Shown piece after piece: positions 11,255 to 19,962 of a stretch of DNA of 64,000 bases. A model generated the notes under the pieces. The model was not told the origin of the DNA and did no database searches. It saw nothing but the letters and a program-made list of their open reading frames with translations. Numbering within the stretch: position 1 is the stretch's first letter; every line of letters starts with the position of its first letter. Source of the stretch: Bradyrhizobium sp. CB82 (GTDB taxonomy: Bacteria; Pseudomonadota; Alphaproteobacteria; Rhizobiales; Xanthobacteraceae); NCBI RefSeq assembly GCF_029714405.1, contig NZ_CP121650.1, positions 6,019,001-6,083,000 on the forward strand. The letters run 5' to 3'. Both the position numbers and the translations under genes were made by a program.

Positions 11255-12846
11255 GCGAAGAGACCGTGCACATACCAGTTGGCGGGAACGGACCTGCCCT
11301 CCTCGTCCACGAGCTCGCTGTCGTAGAGACCATCGCGAAAGATCCAGAACCGCAGGCCTTCGGCATCCTCGACGCGAAAGTAATCGCGCGTGAGCTGCTT
11401 GCCGTCCTGCCGCCACCATTCCATCGCGATGCGCTCGGGCCCTTCCACCCGCACCACCGCATGCAGCGCGCGGCGCCAGGTGAATTGATGCGGCGCGCCG
11501 TCGGGCACGGTCGCGAACGGCACCTTGATCGGCTCCGGTCTGTCGAACAGCCGCAACGGACGCAGCGGCGGCTCGCTCTCAACGCGCGATGGCCATTCAG
11601 CCTGCGCAGCAGCGGCAAGATGATGCTGCGCGGGCACGGCCAGCACGGCGCACTCCGGGATATGCGTATCCTGCGGCAGGTGCACGACGACGCGCTTGCC
11701 GCCGATCCTCGCGGCGATGCGGTCGATCAGCGCGGTGAGTTCGTCATTGTCGTGGACGTGCGCATCGAGATCGCGCTGCTCCTGCACCACGGTCTCGGTC
11801 CTGCTCGCCGACAGCCGCACCATGTCGAAGCCGAAGCCGGGATCGAGGGGATCGGCGAGCGCATCCAGCCGCTCGCGAAAGAGCCGGTCGATGACTGCGC
11901 TTCGCGTCACCGGACGTCCCGTTTCGACCATGATCGCGCGCACCACGCCGTCGGTGCGGAAGAAGGACGCCTCCAGCCGCCGCGCACCCTTGCCTTGCTT
12001 CTCCATCGAGGTAACAAGCGTATCCGCAAGCCGCGACAGCGTCATCGCGATCATGGTGTCGGTCGCGATCGGCTCGGCGAAGCGTTTTTCCACGATGTAG
12101 TCAGGCAGCGGTTTTCGCGGGCTGATTGGCGCATCGCCCTGCCCCAGCGCATGCGCAAGCAGCGTCGAGAAGCGCGCACCGAAGCGCGCCGTGATCTCAT
12201 GGGAGCTGCGCAAAGCGACAGCGCCGATGGTTTTCAAGCCGGCGCGGCGCAGGCCCGTGGTGATGGCGTCATCGGCGCCGAGCGCGGAGACCGGGAAGCG
12301 GTTGATCGCTTCCGCCTCAGCGCCATCGGCAACGATGGTGCCGGAGGCCTGCCGCGTCAGCGTGCGCGCGCAGATTGAGGTCGAGGCGATCGCCGCGCTG
12401 ACCGCAAAACCCTGCCGCGCCAGCGTACGGACGAGCGCCTGCAACAGGTTGGCCTCGCCGCCGAACAAATGCGCGCAGCCGGTGATGTCGAGGAACAGGC
12501 CATGCGGCGGATCGAGCGCCACCAGCGGCGTGAAGCGGTCGCACCAGTCGGCGATATCCTCGAGCGTCTTGGCATCTGCCGCGACATCGGCGTCGAATAC
12601 TTTCAACTCTGGGCAAATGGCGCGGGCGTTCGCCAACGGCTGGCCGATATGCAGGCCGAAGCGTCCGGCCGCCTCATCGAGAGCGTAAATAACAAGCGCA
12701 TTATTCTCCTTTGCGACGACGATGCTCGGCTCGTCTTTAGCTAGCTCTCCGCCGATCGCTGAGAAAACCCGCCGGATGCGATCGATGGGCAGGCGCGGCA
12801 GCCACAGGCTGAGGATACGGCGACGGTTCGCTGAACAGGCACTCAT
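11251..12846 (-). CDS. imuB: ImuB, catalytically degenerate Y-family polymerase-like protein
   Basis: A 531-residue protein (from ATG 12846) with a Y-family polymerase fold followed by a C-terminal DUF6504-type segment (WRRALHAVVRVEGPERI to the end). It is thought to be the hub of the ImuA-ImuB-DnaE2 mutasome, linking DnaE2 to the beta clamp. The first catalytic-acid region reads LWLPRLPIDRI, without the usual metal-binding Asp, consistent with ImuB lacking polymerase activity. The start is preceded by GGAG and overlaps the end of imuA by 110 bases; the stop overlaps the dnaE2 start. Confidence 0.92.
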   Translation of the reverse strand: MSACSANRRRILSLWLPRLPIDRIRRVFSAIGGELAKDEPSIVVAKENNALVIYALDEAAGRFGLHIGQPLANARAICPELKVFDADVAADAKTLEDIADWCDRFTPLVALDPPHGLFLDITGCAHLFGGEANLLQALVRTLARQGFAVSAAIASTSICARTLTRQASGTIVADGAEAEAINRFPVSALGADDAITTGLRRAGLKTIGAVALRSSHEITARFGARFSTLLAHALGQGDAPISPRKPLPDYIVEKRFAEPIATDTMIAMTLSRLADTLVTSMEKQGKGARRLEASFFRTDGVVRAIMVETGRPVTRSAVIDRLFRERLDALADPLDPGFGFDMVRLSASRTETVVQEQRDLDAHVHDNDELTALIDRIAARIGGKRVVVHLPQDTHIPECAVLAVPAQHHLAAAAQAEWPSRVESEPPLRPLRLFDRPEPIKVPFATVPDGAPHQFTWRRALHAVVRVEGPERIAMEWWRQDGKQLTRDYFRVEDAEGLRFWIFRDGLYDSELVDEEGRSVPANWYVHGLFA

Positions 12847-13549
12847 CACATTTCCACTCCATGATCCACCGGCCGACCGGGCCATGGCGATTGCGAACGA
12901 GCTCGGCATCGAAGCAAGGCGCGCCCCAGGCGCTCCAAAGCGCCGCAGGCTTTGAAGTAGGTCCAGGCGGCGAATGCGCCGCCCGCAACATCCATCTGGT
13001 TTCCGCGGTCGACGGCAGAGGGTTTGCCGCCATCCGCAACAGCAGCCCGGTCACGCCGGAAGCCTGGGCTGCAAGCGTCAGCTTGCGGCTCGCCACGAGA
13101 TCGAACTGTTTCGTCTCACCCCAGAGCTCGAGCACGACGGCACCCAGCGCATCGCAGGCAAGCGCATCAGCTGACGTCCGCAGCGCACTCTCGACATCGG
13201 CAGCGCGTACCATCACCACATGGCGCGGATCGAGGCCGAGCTCGGCAAGCCCGTTCATCGACAGCGCGCCCGCCTCGACGTCCGAAAAATCCTGCCGCAC
13301 CCACAACAGCGGCCGGCGCGCGGTCACGCGGCCGGCGAGTCCCGTGATAAAGCCTGTCGCGGCCGTGCCATGGCGTCCCTCGCAAAACACCTCGTGGATC
13401 GCGGCGCGTGCAAGGCCGCCCTGCAAAGCCTGATCCACTTCCGGATGGCCGAGCGCCACGCGATCGCGATGATGCGCGGCCTCCGACGTCTCGATGCGCT
13501 CGATCTGGCCACGCAAGACCGCAAGCGCGCTTCCGCGTGCGCCGCTCAT
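12737..13549 (-). CDS. imuA: ImuA, SOS mutagenesis cassette protein
   Basis: A 270-residue RecA/SulA-like protein, first gene of the imuA-imuB-dnaE2 operon. The family pattern is visible (HPEVDQALQGGLARAAIHEVF near residues 35-55 and LLWVRQDFSD near 81-90). ImuA is needed for damage-induced mutagenesis together with ImuB and DnaE2. The C-terminal 36 residues are read from the same DNA as the imuB N-terminus in another frame. A LexA box lies 67-81 bases upstream of the start. Confidence 0.9.
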   Translation of the reverse strand: MSGARGSALAVLRGQIERIETSEAAHHRDRVALGHPEVDQALQGGLARAAIHEVFCEGRHGTAATGFITGLAGRVTARRPLLWVRQDFSDVEAGALSMNGLAELGLDPRHVVMVRAADVESALRTSADALACDALGAVVLELWGETKQFDLVASRKLTLAAQASGVTGLLLRMAANPLPSTAETRWMLRAAHSPPGPTSKPAALWSAWGAPCFDAELVRNRHGPVGRWIMEWKCDECLFSEPSPYPQPVAAAPAHRSHPAGFLSDRRRAS

Positions 13550-13615
13550 GCTCGCCGCTCCTTCACTGAGGGTCGCCAGGATCGTCAGAAAGACAAACGA
13601 TCGGCTGGCTCATTT

Positions 13616-13630
13616 GTTCATGATATGTTC
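13616..13630. promoter_or_regulatory. LexA (SOS) box between imuA and the UdgX-fusion gene
   Basis: GTTC-ATGATAT-GTTC is an exact match to the alphaproteobacterial LexA operator GTTC-N7-GTTC. It lies 67 bases upstream of imuA (minus strand) and 86 bases upstream of the divergent DUF4130-UdgX gene, so one repressor site could control both. The match is seen directly; dual control is inferred. Confidence 0.85.
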
Positions 13631-13715
13631 TAATATAAAGCCAACAGCGCCGCCGGAGTCAACCGAATTGGCGCGCCGCCGGATTCATGAGCGGAATCAA
13701 TAGGATTCAAGTGCC

Positions 13716-15113
13716 ATGTACCTCATCACCCTCGATAGCGAGACTGATTTCGACGGCTGGCGCAAAGCCGCACGCGCGCTGGCACTGCATCACATCGCCC
13801 CCGTCGATGTGATATGGGACGTGCAGGGCCAAACCACAGAACAAATCCCGCCCGGCCTGTCAGAAGCGCCGAGCCTGCCGCCGATCGAGATCGAAAGCAC
13901 CTTCAACGTGCCGGCTAATTTCATCGAGCTTGCGCGCGTCGCGCTCCTCAATCGTGACGTCCAACGCTTTGCACTGCTCTATCGCCTGCTGTGGCGACTG
14001 AAGGCCGATCACGACCTATTGGCAGAGATGACCGATCCCGATGTGGCACTGGCCACCGCGATGGCAAACAGCGTGCACCGCGACGTGCAGCGCATGCGCG
14101 ATGTCGTCCGTTTCCGCGAGATCGGACGCGAGCAGAAGGCGCATTACGCCGCCTGGTTCGTGCCGGAGCATCACATCGTCGAATTCGCGGCACCTTTCTT
14201 CGCGCGTCGCTATGCCGACATGCCCTGGTCGATTCTCACGCCCGACATCTGCGCCCATTGGAACGGCCACGTCATCTCGTTCACGGCGGGGATCAGCCAG
14301 ACGGAGATGCCAGCACCAAACCGATTGGAGGAAACCTGGCGCCGCCACTTCCAGGCGGACCGGTCGATCACACCGGAAGCGCCCAAACAGCGCGGGAGGA
14401 ACTTCCCCGAAGCCTCGATACTTGAACCTCTGCTCACTGACGCCGAACGCTGGACCGGCGGACAGACTACCCCGCGTCCGGAGGCACCCATGACACGCAA
14501 ACCCGCCGCCGATGATCTCGAGACGCTGCGCAAGGAGGCCGCCCATTGCCGCGCCTGCCCTCTCTACAAGGATGCGACGCAGACTGTGTTCGGCGAAGGC
14601 CCGAAGTCCGCCACCATCATGCTGGTCGGCGAACAGCCCGGCGACAAGGAAGACCTCGCTGGCCACCCCTTTGTGGGACCGGCCGGGCAGATGCTCGATC
14701 GCGCCCTGCAAGAGGCCGGCGTCGATCGCAGGAAGGTCTACGTCACCAACGCGGTGAAGCATTTCAAGTTTGTGCCGCGCGGAAAAATCCGCCTGCACCA
14801 GAAGCCGACCACGCCGGAGATCCGCGCGTGCCGGCAATGGTATGAACGGGAACTGGCGGCCCTCCAGCCCAGCCTCGTCGTTGCGATGGGCGCGACCGCC
14901 GCGCAAAGCGTGTTCGGCAAGATCACCCCGATCGGCAAGAACCGCGGCCGGCTGATCGCTCTGCCGGACGGCCGCAAAGCGCTGGTGACGGTGCACCCGT
15001 CCTATCTCTTGCGGCTGCCGGACCCCAAGGCCAAGGAGCTGGAATACCAGCGTTTCGTCGATGACCTGAAGATTGCCGCCGGATTCCGGGAAAAATCGGC
15101 ACGGGCAGCGTGA
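13716..15113 (+). CDS. DUF4130 domain - UdgX-type uracil-DNA glycosylase fusion
   Basis: A 465-residue protein. Residues about 1-245 match the DUF4130/TIGR03915 DNA-metabolism domain; residues about 265-460 are an Fe-S uracil-DNA glycosylase. The glycosylase part has G305-E-Q-P-G-D, the UdgX signature, and KIRLHQKP with H361 at the position that in UdgX forms a covalent bond with the sugar at uracil sites. CRACPLYKD supplies Fe-S cysteines and HPSYLLR is the second motif. The loop is KIRLH rather than KRRIH. Predicted role: tight or covalent capture of uracil-containing DNA. It is divergent from imuA across a LexA box. The radical-SAM partner usual for this family (TIGR03916) is not in the window. 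Confidence 0.88.
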   Translation: MYLITLDSETDFDGWRKAARALALHHIAPVDVIWDVQGQTTEQIPPGLSEAPSLPPIEIESTFNVPANFIELARVALLNRDVQRFALLYRLLWRLKADHDLLAEMTDPDVALATAMANSVHRDVQRMRDVVRFREIGREQKAHYAAWFVPEHHIVEFAAPFFARRYADMPWSILTPDICAHWNGHVISFTAGISQTEMPAPNRLEETWRRHFQADRSITPEAPKQRGRNFPEASILEPLLTDAERWTGGQTTPRPEAPMTRKPAADDLETLRKEAAHCRACPLYKDATQTVFGEGPKSATIMLVGEQPGDKEDLAGHPFVGPAGQMLDRALQEAGVDRRKVYVTNAVKHFKFVPRGKIRLHQKPTTPEIRACRQWYERELAALQPSLVVAMGATAAQSVFGKITPIGKNRGRLIALPDGRKALVTVHPSYLLRLPDPKAKELEYQRFVDDLKIAAGFREKSARAA

Positions 15114-15221
15114 CTTAGCTCGCGTCGCGCCGCAGCAGATACGAGTAGAGAAACGCCGTCATTTCAACTGCCTGTCACATGCCACGCGCAAAATCGGGGC
15201 ACAGGGACAGGAGTATTTTCA

Positions 15222-16844
15222 ATGAGTGACCTTGCTTTACCCGGCTCCATCGAGCCGGCCTTGCGGAGAGGCCCCGACCTCGACCGCGGTTTTCATCCGC
15301 TGACCGGCATCATTTACATGGGGATCATCGCCGCCGCGCTGCTCTTCGTCGCCTACAGCATCTGGGTCGACGTCGACGCGACCGGCACGCAGGTCAAGAC
15401 TTTCGCACCCTTCCTCCTGCTGTTCGTCGCGCTCTTGATTGCGCTCGCCTTCGAGTTCGTGAACGGCTTCCACGATACCGCCAATGCGGTCGCAACCGTC
15501 ATCTACACGCGCTCGCTGCCAGCCCACATTGCCGTGGTGTGGTCCGGCATGTTCAACCTGTTCGGCGTGCTGCTCTCGAGCGGCGCGGTCGCGTTCGGCA
15601 TCGTCTCGCTGCTGCCGGTGGAATTGATCCTCCAGGTCGGCTCCAGCGCCGGCTTCGCCATGGTGTTCGCGCTGTTGATCGCGGCGATCATCTGGAACGT
15701 CGGCACCTGGTATTTCGGCCTGCCGGCGTCGAGCTCGCACACGCTGATCGGCTCGATCATGGGCGTCGGCATCATGAACGCGGTTCTGCATGGCCGCAGC
15801 GGCACCTCGGGCGTCGACTGGTCGCAGGCCACCAACATCGGCAAAGCACTCTTGTTGTCGCCGCTGTTCGGCTTCGCGCTCGCCGCGGCGCTGCTCCTGG
15901 TTCTGCGTACCGTGCTGCTGCGCGCCACGCCCGCGCTGTTCGGCGAGCCGAAGGGCGATCAGCCACCGCCGTGGTGGATCCGCGGCATCCTGATCCTCAC
16001 CTGCACGCTGGTGAGCTTCTTTCATGGCTCCAATGACGGCCAGAAGGGCATGGGCCTGATCATGCTGATCCTGATCGGCACCGTGCCGACGGCCTATGCG
16101 CTCAACCGCACGCTGCCGGCGAGCCAGATCGAGCAGTTCACCGCGAACTCGGAGGCCGCGAGCAGGGTGATCGAGGCCAAGGCCGCCGGCTACAACGTCA
16201 TCGGCAACCCGCGCCCCGCGGTGACCAACTACATCGCTCAACACGAGGTCAACGGCGGCACGTTTCCGTCGCTCGCCGTGCTCGTGCTCGACATCGCAAA
16301 GCAGGTCACCACCTACGGGTCGCTCGCGAAGGTGCCGGCGGAAGTCGTCGGCAACACCCGCAACGACATGTACCTCGTCTCGGAAGCAATCCGCTTCCTG
16401 ATGAAGGACAAGGAGGCCGAGCTCAGCGCCAACGACGTCGCCGTTCTCAACGCCTACAAGGGTTCGCTCGACAACGCCACGAAGTTCATCCCGGGCTGGG
16501 TGAAGATCGCGGTCGCCATTGCGCTTGGGCTGGGCACCATGGTCGGCTGGAAGCGCATCGTGGTTACGGTTGGCGAGAAGATCGGCAAGACCCACCTCAC
16601 CTATGCGCAAGGTGCCTGCGCCGAGATCACCGCGGCCGCCACCATCGCCGCCGCCGACGTCTACGGCCTGCCGGTCTCGACCACGCATGTGCTGTCGTCC
16701 GGTATTGCCGGCACCATGGCCGCCAACGGCTCCGGCCTGCAATGGGCCACGATCCGCAACATCGCCATGGCCTGGGTGCTGACGCTGCCGGCCGCAATGA
16801 TCATCTCGGGCGTGCTGTACTACGTGTTCTCGCGCGTATTCTGA
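15222..16844 (+). CDS. pit: Inorganic phosphate transporter, PiT family
   Basis: A 540-residue membrane protein of the low-affinity phosphate/metal-phosphate symporter family. The duplicated signature is seen as GFHDTANAVAT (about residues 82-92) and as GAC-EITAAATIAAADVYGLPVSTTH near the C-terminus, with GSNDGQKGMG in the middle. About ten to twelve membrane segments are interrupted by a large hydrophilic loop (about residues 300-415) that varies in the family. GGGACAGGAG upstream supports the start. I found no convincing Pho box, in keeping with a constitutive Pit. A rho-independent terminator follows. Confidence 0.92.
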   Translation: MSDLALPGSIEPALRRGPDLDRGFHPLTGIIYMGIIAAALLFVAYSIWVDVDATGTQVKTFAPFLLLFVALLIALAFEFVNGFHDTANAVATVIYTRSLPAHIAVVWSGMFNLFGVLLSSGAVAFGIVSLLPVELILQVGSSAGFAMVFALLIAAIIWNVGTWYFGLPASSSHTLIGSIMGVGIMNAVLHGRSGTSGVDWSQATNIGKALLLSPLFGFALAAALLLVLRTVLLRATPALFGEPKGDQPPPWWIRGILILTCTLVSFFHGSNDGQKGMGLIMLILIGTVPTAYALNRTLPASQIEQFTANSEAASRVIEAKAAGYNVIGNPRPAVTNYIAQHEVNGGTFPSLAVLVLDIAKQVTTYGSLAKVPAEVVGNTRNDMYLVSEAIRFLMKDKEAELSANDVAVLNAYKGSLDNATKFIPGWVKIAVAIALGLGTMVGWKRIVVTVGEKIGKTHLTYAQGACAEITAAATIAAADVYGLPVSTTHVLSSGIAGTMAANGSGLQWATIRNIAMAWVLTLPAAMIISGVLYYVFSRVF

Positions 16845-16863
16845 GCGAGCGACACTCGACGAC

Positions 16864-16894
16864 AAAGGGCTCGCGCATCACGCGGGCCCTTTTT
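16864..16894 (+). terminator. Rho-independent terminator after pit
   Basis: AAAGGGCTCGCG (16864-16875), loop CATCA, CGCGGGCCCTTT (16881-16892), with one G-T wobble, then T's to 16894. It overlaps the last codons and stop of the convergent M20 peptidase gene, whose TGA lies in the loop. Confidence 0.8.
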
Positions 16895-18089
16895 CATTTT
16901 GGCCTGGCTTGCGTGCCCACGAAGCTGCCAAAGAGTTTTCCACCAGCTTGATCCAGTAGGACGTGCCGTAGACGATCGCCTCATCGTTGAAATTATATGC
17001 GGGATGATGCAGACCCGCGCTGTCACCGTTGCCGCAGAAGATGAAGGCGCCGGGGCGCGCTTCCAGCATGTAGGCAAAATCCTCGCCGCCCATCAGCGGC
17101 GGCATCTCGTGCACATTGGCATCGCCTGCGACCTGTTTGGCCACCGTCCGCGCGATCTCGGTCTGCGCGGCGTGATTGTTCACCACAGGATAATTGCGCT
17201 TGTAATGCAGGTCGATCTTGGCGCCCGTAATCTGCGCCACGCCCGCCACCACCTCGCGCACGCGCTTCTCGACCAGCGCGCGCACCTCCGGCGTCAGCGT
17301 GCGGATCGTGCCCTTCAGCTCCGCCGTCTGCGGAATGACGTTGCGCGCGTTGCCGGCGTGGAATTCGCAGATCGAGATCACGGCCGACTCCAGGGGATCG
17401 ATGCTGCGAGCGACGATCGACTGCAGTGCCGTGATCACCTGCGCGCCGACCAGCACGGAATCGATGCATTTGTGCGGACGCGCCGCGTGGCCGCCGAGGC
17501 CCTCGATCCTGATGTCGACCTCGTCGGTCGCCGCCATGATCGGCCCCTGCCGGATCGCGAACGAGCCGATTGGAATGCCGGGGCCGTTGTGCATGCCGTA
17601 GACATGGTCGATGGCAAAACGCTCCATCAGCCCGTCCTTGACCATCGCCGCACCACCGGCGCCGCCCTCCTCGGCCGGCTGAAAGATCACGACCGCGTCG
17701 CCGGCGAAATTGCGGGTCTCGGCCAGATACCGGGCAGCGCCGAGCAGCATCGCGGTGTGGCCGTCATGGCCGCAGGCATGCATCTTGCCCGGATTCTTCG
17801 AGGCGTAAGGCAGGTTGGTCTGCTCCTCGATCGGTAGCGCGTCCATGTCGGCGCGCAGCCCAATGGTCTTGATGCCCTCGCCCGCCGGCTTCCTGCCCTT
17901 GATCAGCCCGACCACGCCGGTCTGGCCGAGGCCGGTCACGACCTCATCGCAGCCGAACTCGCGCAGACGGTCCGCAACGAATGCTGCGGTGCGGTGGACG
18001 TCGTACAGCAGCTCCGGGTGCTGATGGATGTCCCGCCGCCAGGCCTGGATGTCTGGTTGAAGGTCGGCGACACGGTTCACGATGGGCAT
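16878..18089 (-). CDS. M20 family amidohydrolase/aminoacylase
   Basis: A 403-residue metallopeptidase of the M20D type (hippurate hydrolase/aminoacylase-like). Metal-binding motifs are HACGHDGHTAMLLG, EEGGAGGAAMV and the C-terminal MGGEDFAYMLE, with a central dimerisation domain. It should hydrolyse N-acyl amino acids or similar amides in the cytoplasm. The start at ATG 18089 gives the usual N-terminus (QAWRRDIHQHPELLYDVHRT); the 72-residue longer frame runs into a repeat element and is rejected. Confidence 0.9.
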   Translation of the reverse strand: MPIVNRVADLQPDIQAWRRDIHQHPELLYDVHRTAAFVADRLREFGCDEVVTGLGQTGVVGLIKGRKPAGEGIKTIGLRADMDALPIEEQTNLPYASKNPGKMHACGHDGHTAMLLGAARYLAETRNFAGDAVVIFQPAEEGGAGGAAMVKDGLMERFAIDHVYGMHNGPGIPIGSFAIRQGPIMAATDEVDIRIEGLGGHAARPHKCIDSVLVGAQVITALQSIVARSIDPLESAVISICEFHAGNARNVIPQTAELKGTIRTLTPEVRALVEKRVREVVAGVAQITGAKIDLHYKRNYPVVNNHAAQTEIARTVAKQVAGDANVHEMPPLMGGEDFAYMLEARPGAFIFCGNGDSAGLHHPAYNFNDEAIVYGTSYWIKLVENSLAASWARKPGQNEKGPA

Positions 18090-18180
18090 GGAGGATCTCA
18101 AGCTTTCAGTTGGGAATACAGGATTGTCTACCATGCAAGCGGCGGTCCACCTAACTGCTTCGGACATGGCCTTGCCCGCC

Positions 18181-18275
18181 GTCATGCCTGGGCTTGTCGT
18201 GGCCGTCCACGTCCGACTATTAGGATTGCAAGCGCGTGGATGCCTGGGACTAGCCAAAGTCAGATCCCCGGCGTG
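18181..18275. repeat. Degenerate palindromic repeat upstream of the GMC gene
   Basis: GTCATGCCTGGGCTTGTC followed by GTCCACGT (18181-18212) faces GCGTGGATGCCTGGGACTAGCC (from 18234). The halves are imperfect inverted copies, as in the Bradyrhizobium intergenic repeat whose arms read GTCATGCCCGGG and CCACGTGG. It fills the space between the divergent M20 and GMC genes. Confidence 0.5.
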
Positions 18276-18298
18276 ACGATCATCCGGGTGGAAGCAGA

Positions 18299-19918
18299 AT
18301 GCCAAGGCGGCTCGAAGGTGAGTTTGACTACATTGTCGTCGGAGCCGGCACGGCGGGCTGCATCGTCGCCAACCGGCTCTCGGCTGATCCGAACAACCGC
18401 GTCCTCGTTCTGGAGGCTGGCGGCGACGACAACTGGATCTGGTTCCACATCCCCGTCGGCTATCTCTTCGCCATCGGCAACCCGCGCTCGGACTGGATGT
18501 TCAAGACCGAGGCCGAGCCCGGGCTGAACGGCCGCGCGCTCGCCTATCCCCGTGGCAAGGTGATCGGCGGCTGCTCGGCGATCAACGCCATGATCTCGAT
18601 GCGGGGACAGGCGGCCGACTACGACCACTGGCGCCGGCTCGGGCTCACCGGCTGGAGCTACGATGACGTGCGGCCAATGTTCAAGCGGCTGGAAGATCAT
18701 TTCCTTGGGCCGAGCGAGCATCACGGCGTCGGCGGCGGCTGGCGCATCGAGGCGCCGCGGCTGTCCTGGAAAATTCTCGACGCAGTCGGCGATGCCGCAG
18801 AGGAGATGGGCATCAAGCGCATCCCGGATTTCAACACCGGCGACAACGAGGGCACGAGCTACTTCCACGTCAACCAGAAGCGCGGCCGGCGCTGGTCCTC
18901 GGCGCGCGGCTTCCTCAAGCCCGCGCTGAAGCGGACCAATCTGCGGCTCGAGAAACACGTGCTGGTCGACCGTCTCATCATCGAGCAGGGCCGCGCCGTC
19001 GGCGTGCGCTTCATCCAGAACGGCGAGACCATCGAGGCGCGCGCCAGGCGCGAGGTGATCCTGTCGGCCGGTGCGATCGGCTCGATCCAGATCCTGCACC
19101 GCACCGGCATCGGACCCGCCGAATGGCTGTCGCCGCTCGGCATCGACATCGTGATGGACCGGCCCGGGGTGGGACGCAATTTGCAGGACCATCTGCAACA
19201 GCGCGCGATCTACAAGGTCGAGGGCGTCCGCACGCTGAACGAAACCTACTACAATCTGTTCCGCCGGGGCCTGATGGGGCTGGACTATGCTTTCCGTCGG
19301 CGCGGTCCGTTGACCATGGCGCCGTCGCAACTCGGCATCTTCACCCGTTCCGATGCGACGCGCTCGCGCGCCAACATCCAGTTCCACGTGCAGCCACTCT
19401 CGCTCGACAAGTTCGGGGATCCGCTGCATCGCTTCCCGGCGATCACGGTCAGCGCCTGCAATCTCCAGCCGACCTCGCGCGGCACGGTGCGGCTGCGCGC
19501 GGCGACGCCGGACGAGAAGCCGATCATCGCGCCCAATTACCTTTCGACCGATGACGACCGCCAGGTCGCCGCCGACGCCATCCGCGCCACGCGTCGCCTG
19601 ATGCAGCAGAAGGCGCTGGCAAAATATCGCCCGAGCGAATATCTGCCCGGGCCCTCCGTCGGCGATGACGATGCCTCGCTCGCCAGAGCCGCCGGCGACA
19701 TCGGCACCACCATCTTCCATCCCGTCGGCACAGCGAAGATGGGCACGGCCAACGATCCGACGGCAGTCGTCGACGAACGCCTGCGCTTCTTTGGCCTCGG
19801 CGGCTTACGCATCATCGACGCCTCGGTCATGCCGACGATCACCTCAGGCAATACCAACACCCCGACCGCGATGATCGCCGAGAAGGGCGCGACGATGATT
19901 TTGGAGGATGCGCGATAG
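18299..19918 (+). CDS. GMC family FAD-dependent oxidoreductase (choline/alcohol dehydrogenase type)
   Basis: A 539-residue flavoenzyme. The FAD dinucleotide-binding motif G15-A-G17-T-A-G20 is at the N-terminus (FDYIVVGAGTAGCIVANRLS), GMC signature 1 near residue 80 (YPRGKVIGGCSAINAM), and the catalytic His is H474 in FHPVGTAKMG with Asn near 520. It should oxidise a primary alcohol; the exact substrate (choline, polyethylene glycol, other alcohols) is not resolved. The last 84 bases recur in decayed form at 23780-23863 beyond the macAB cassette. Confidence 0.92.
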   Translation: MPRRLEGEFDYIVVGAGTAGCIVANRLSADPNNRVLVLEAGGDDNWIWFHIPVGYLFAIGNPRSDWMFKTEAEPGLNGRALAYPRGKVIGGCSAINAMISMRGQAADYDHWRRLGLTGWSYDDVRPMFKRLEDHFLGPSEHHGVGGGWRIEAPRLSWKILDAVGDAAEEMGIKRIPDFNTGDNEGTSYFHVNQKRGRRWSSARGFLKPALKRTNLRLEKHVLVDRLIIEQGRAVGVRFIQNGETIEARARREVILSAGAIGSIQILHRTGIGPAEWLSPLGIDIVMDRPGVGRNLQDHLQQRAIYKVEGVRTLNETYYNLFRRGLMGLDYAFRRRGPLTMAPSQLGIFTRSDATRSRANIQFHVQPLSLDKFGDPLHRFPAITVSACNLQPTSRGTVRLRAATPDEKPIIAPNYLSTDDDRQVAADAIRATRRLMQQKALAKYRPSEYLPGPSVGDDDASLARAAGDIGTTIFHPVGTAKMGTANDPTAVVDERLRFFGLGGLRIIDASVMPTITSGNTNTPTAMIAEKGATMILEDAR

Positions 19919-19962
19919 GACCGGACACTGCCAGCTGGAGTAGTTGGTCGCGACGAGCGCCA

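Noticed and set aside
9371..11326. 651-codon plus-strand open frame antisense to dnaE2
   Set aside because: Composition typical of reverse-strand shadows; the polymerase on the other strand is unmistakable.
15114..15221. Pho box upstream of pit
   Set aside because: GTCAT and GTCAC are 16 bases apart, not the 11 expected for PhoB.
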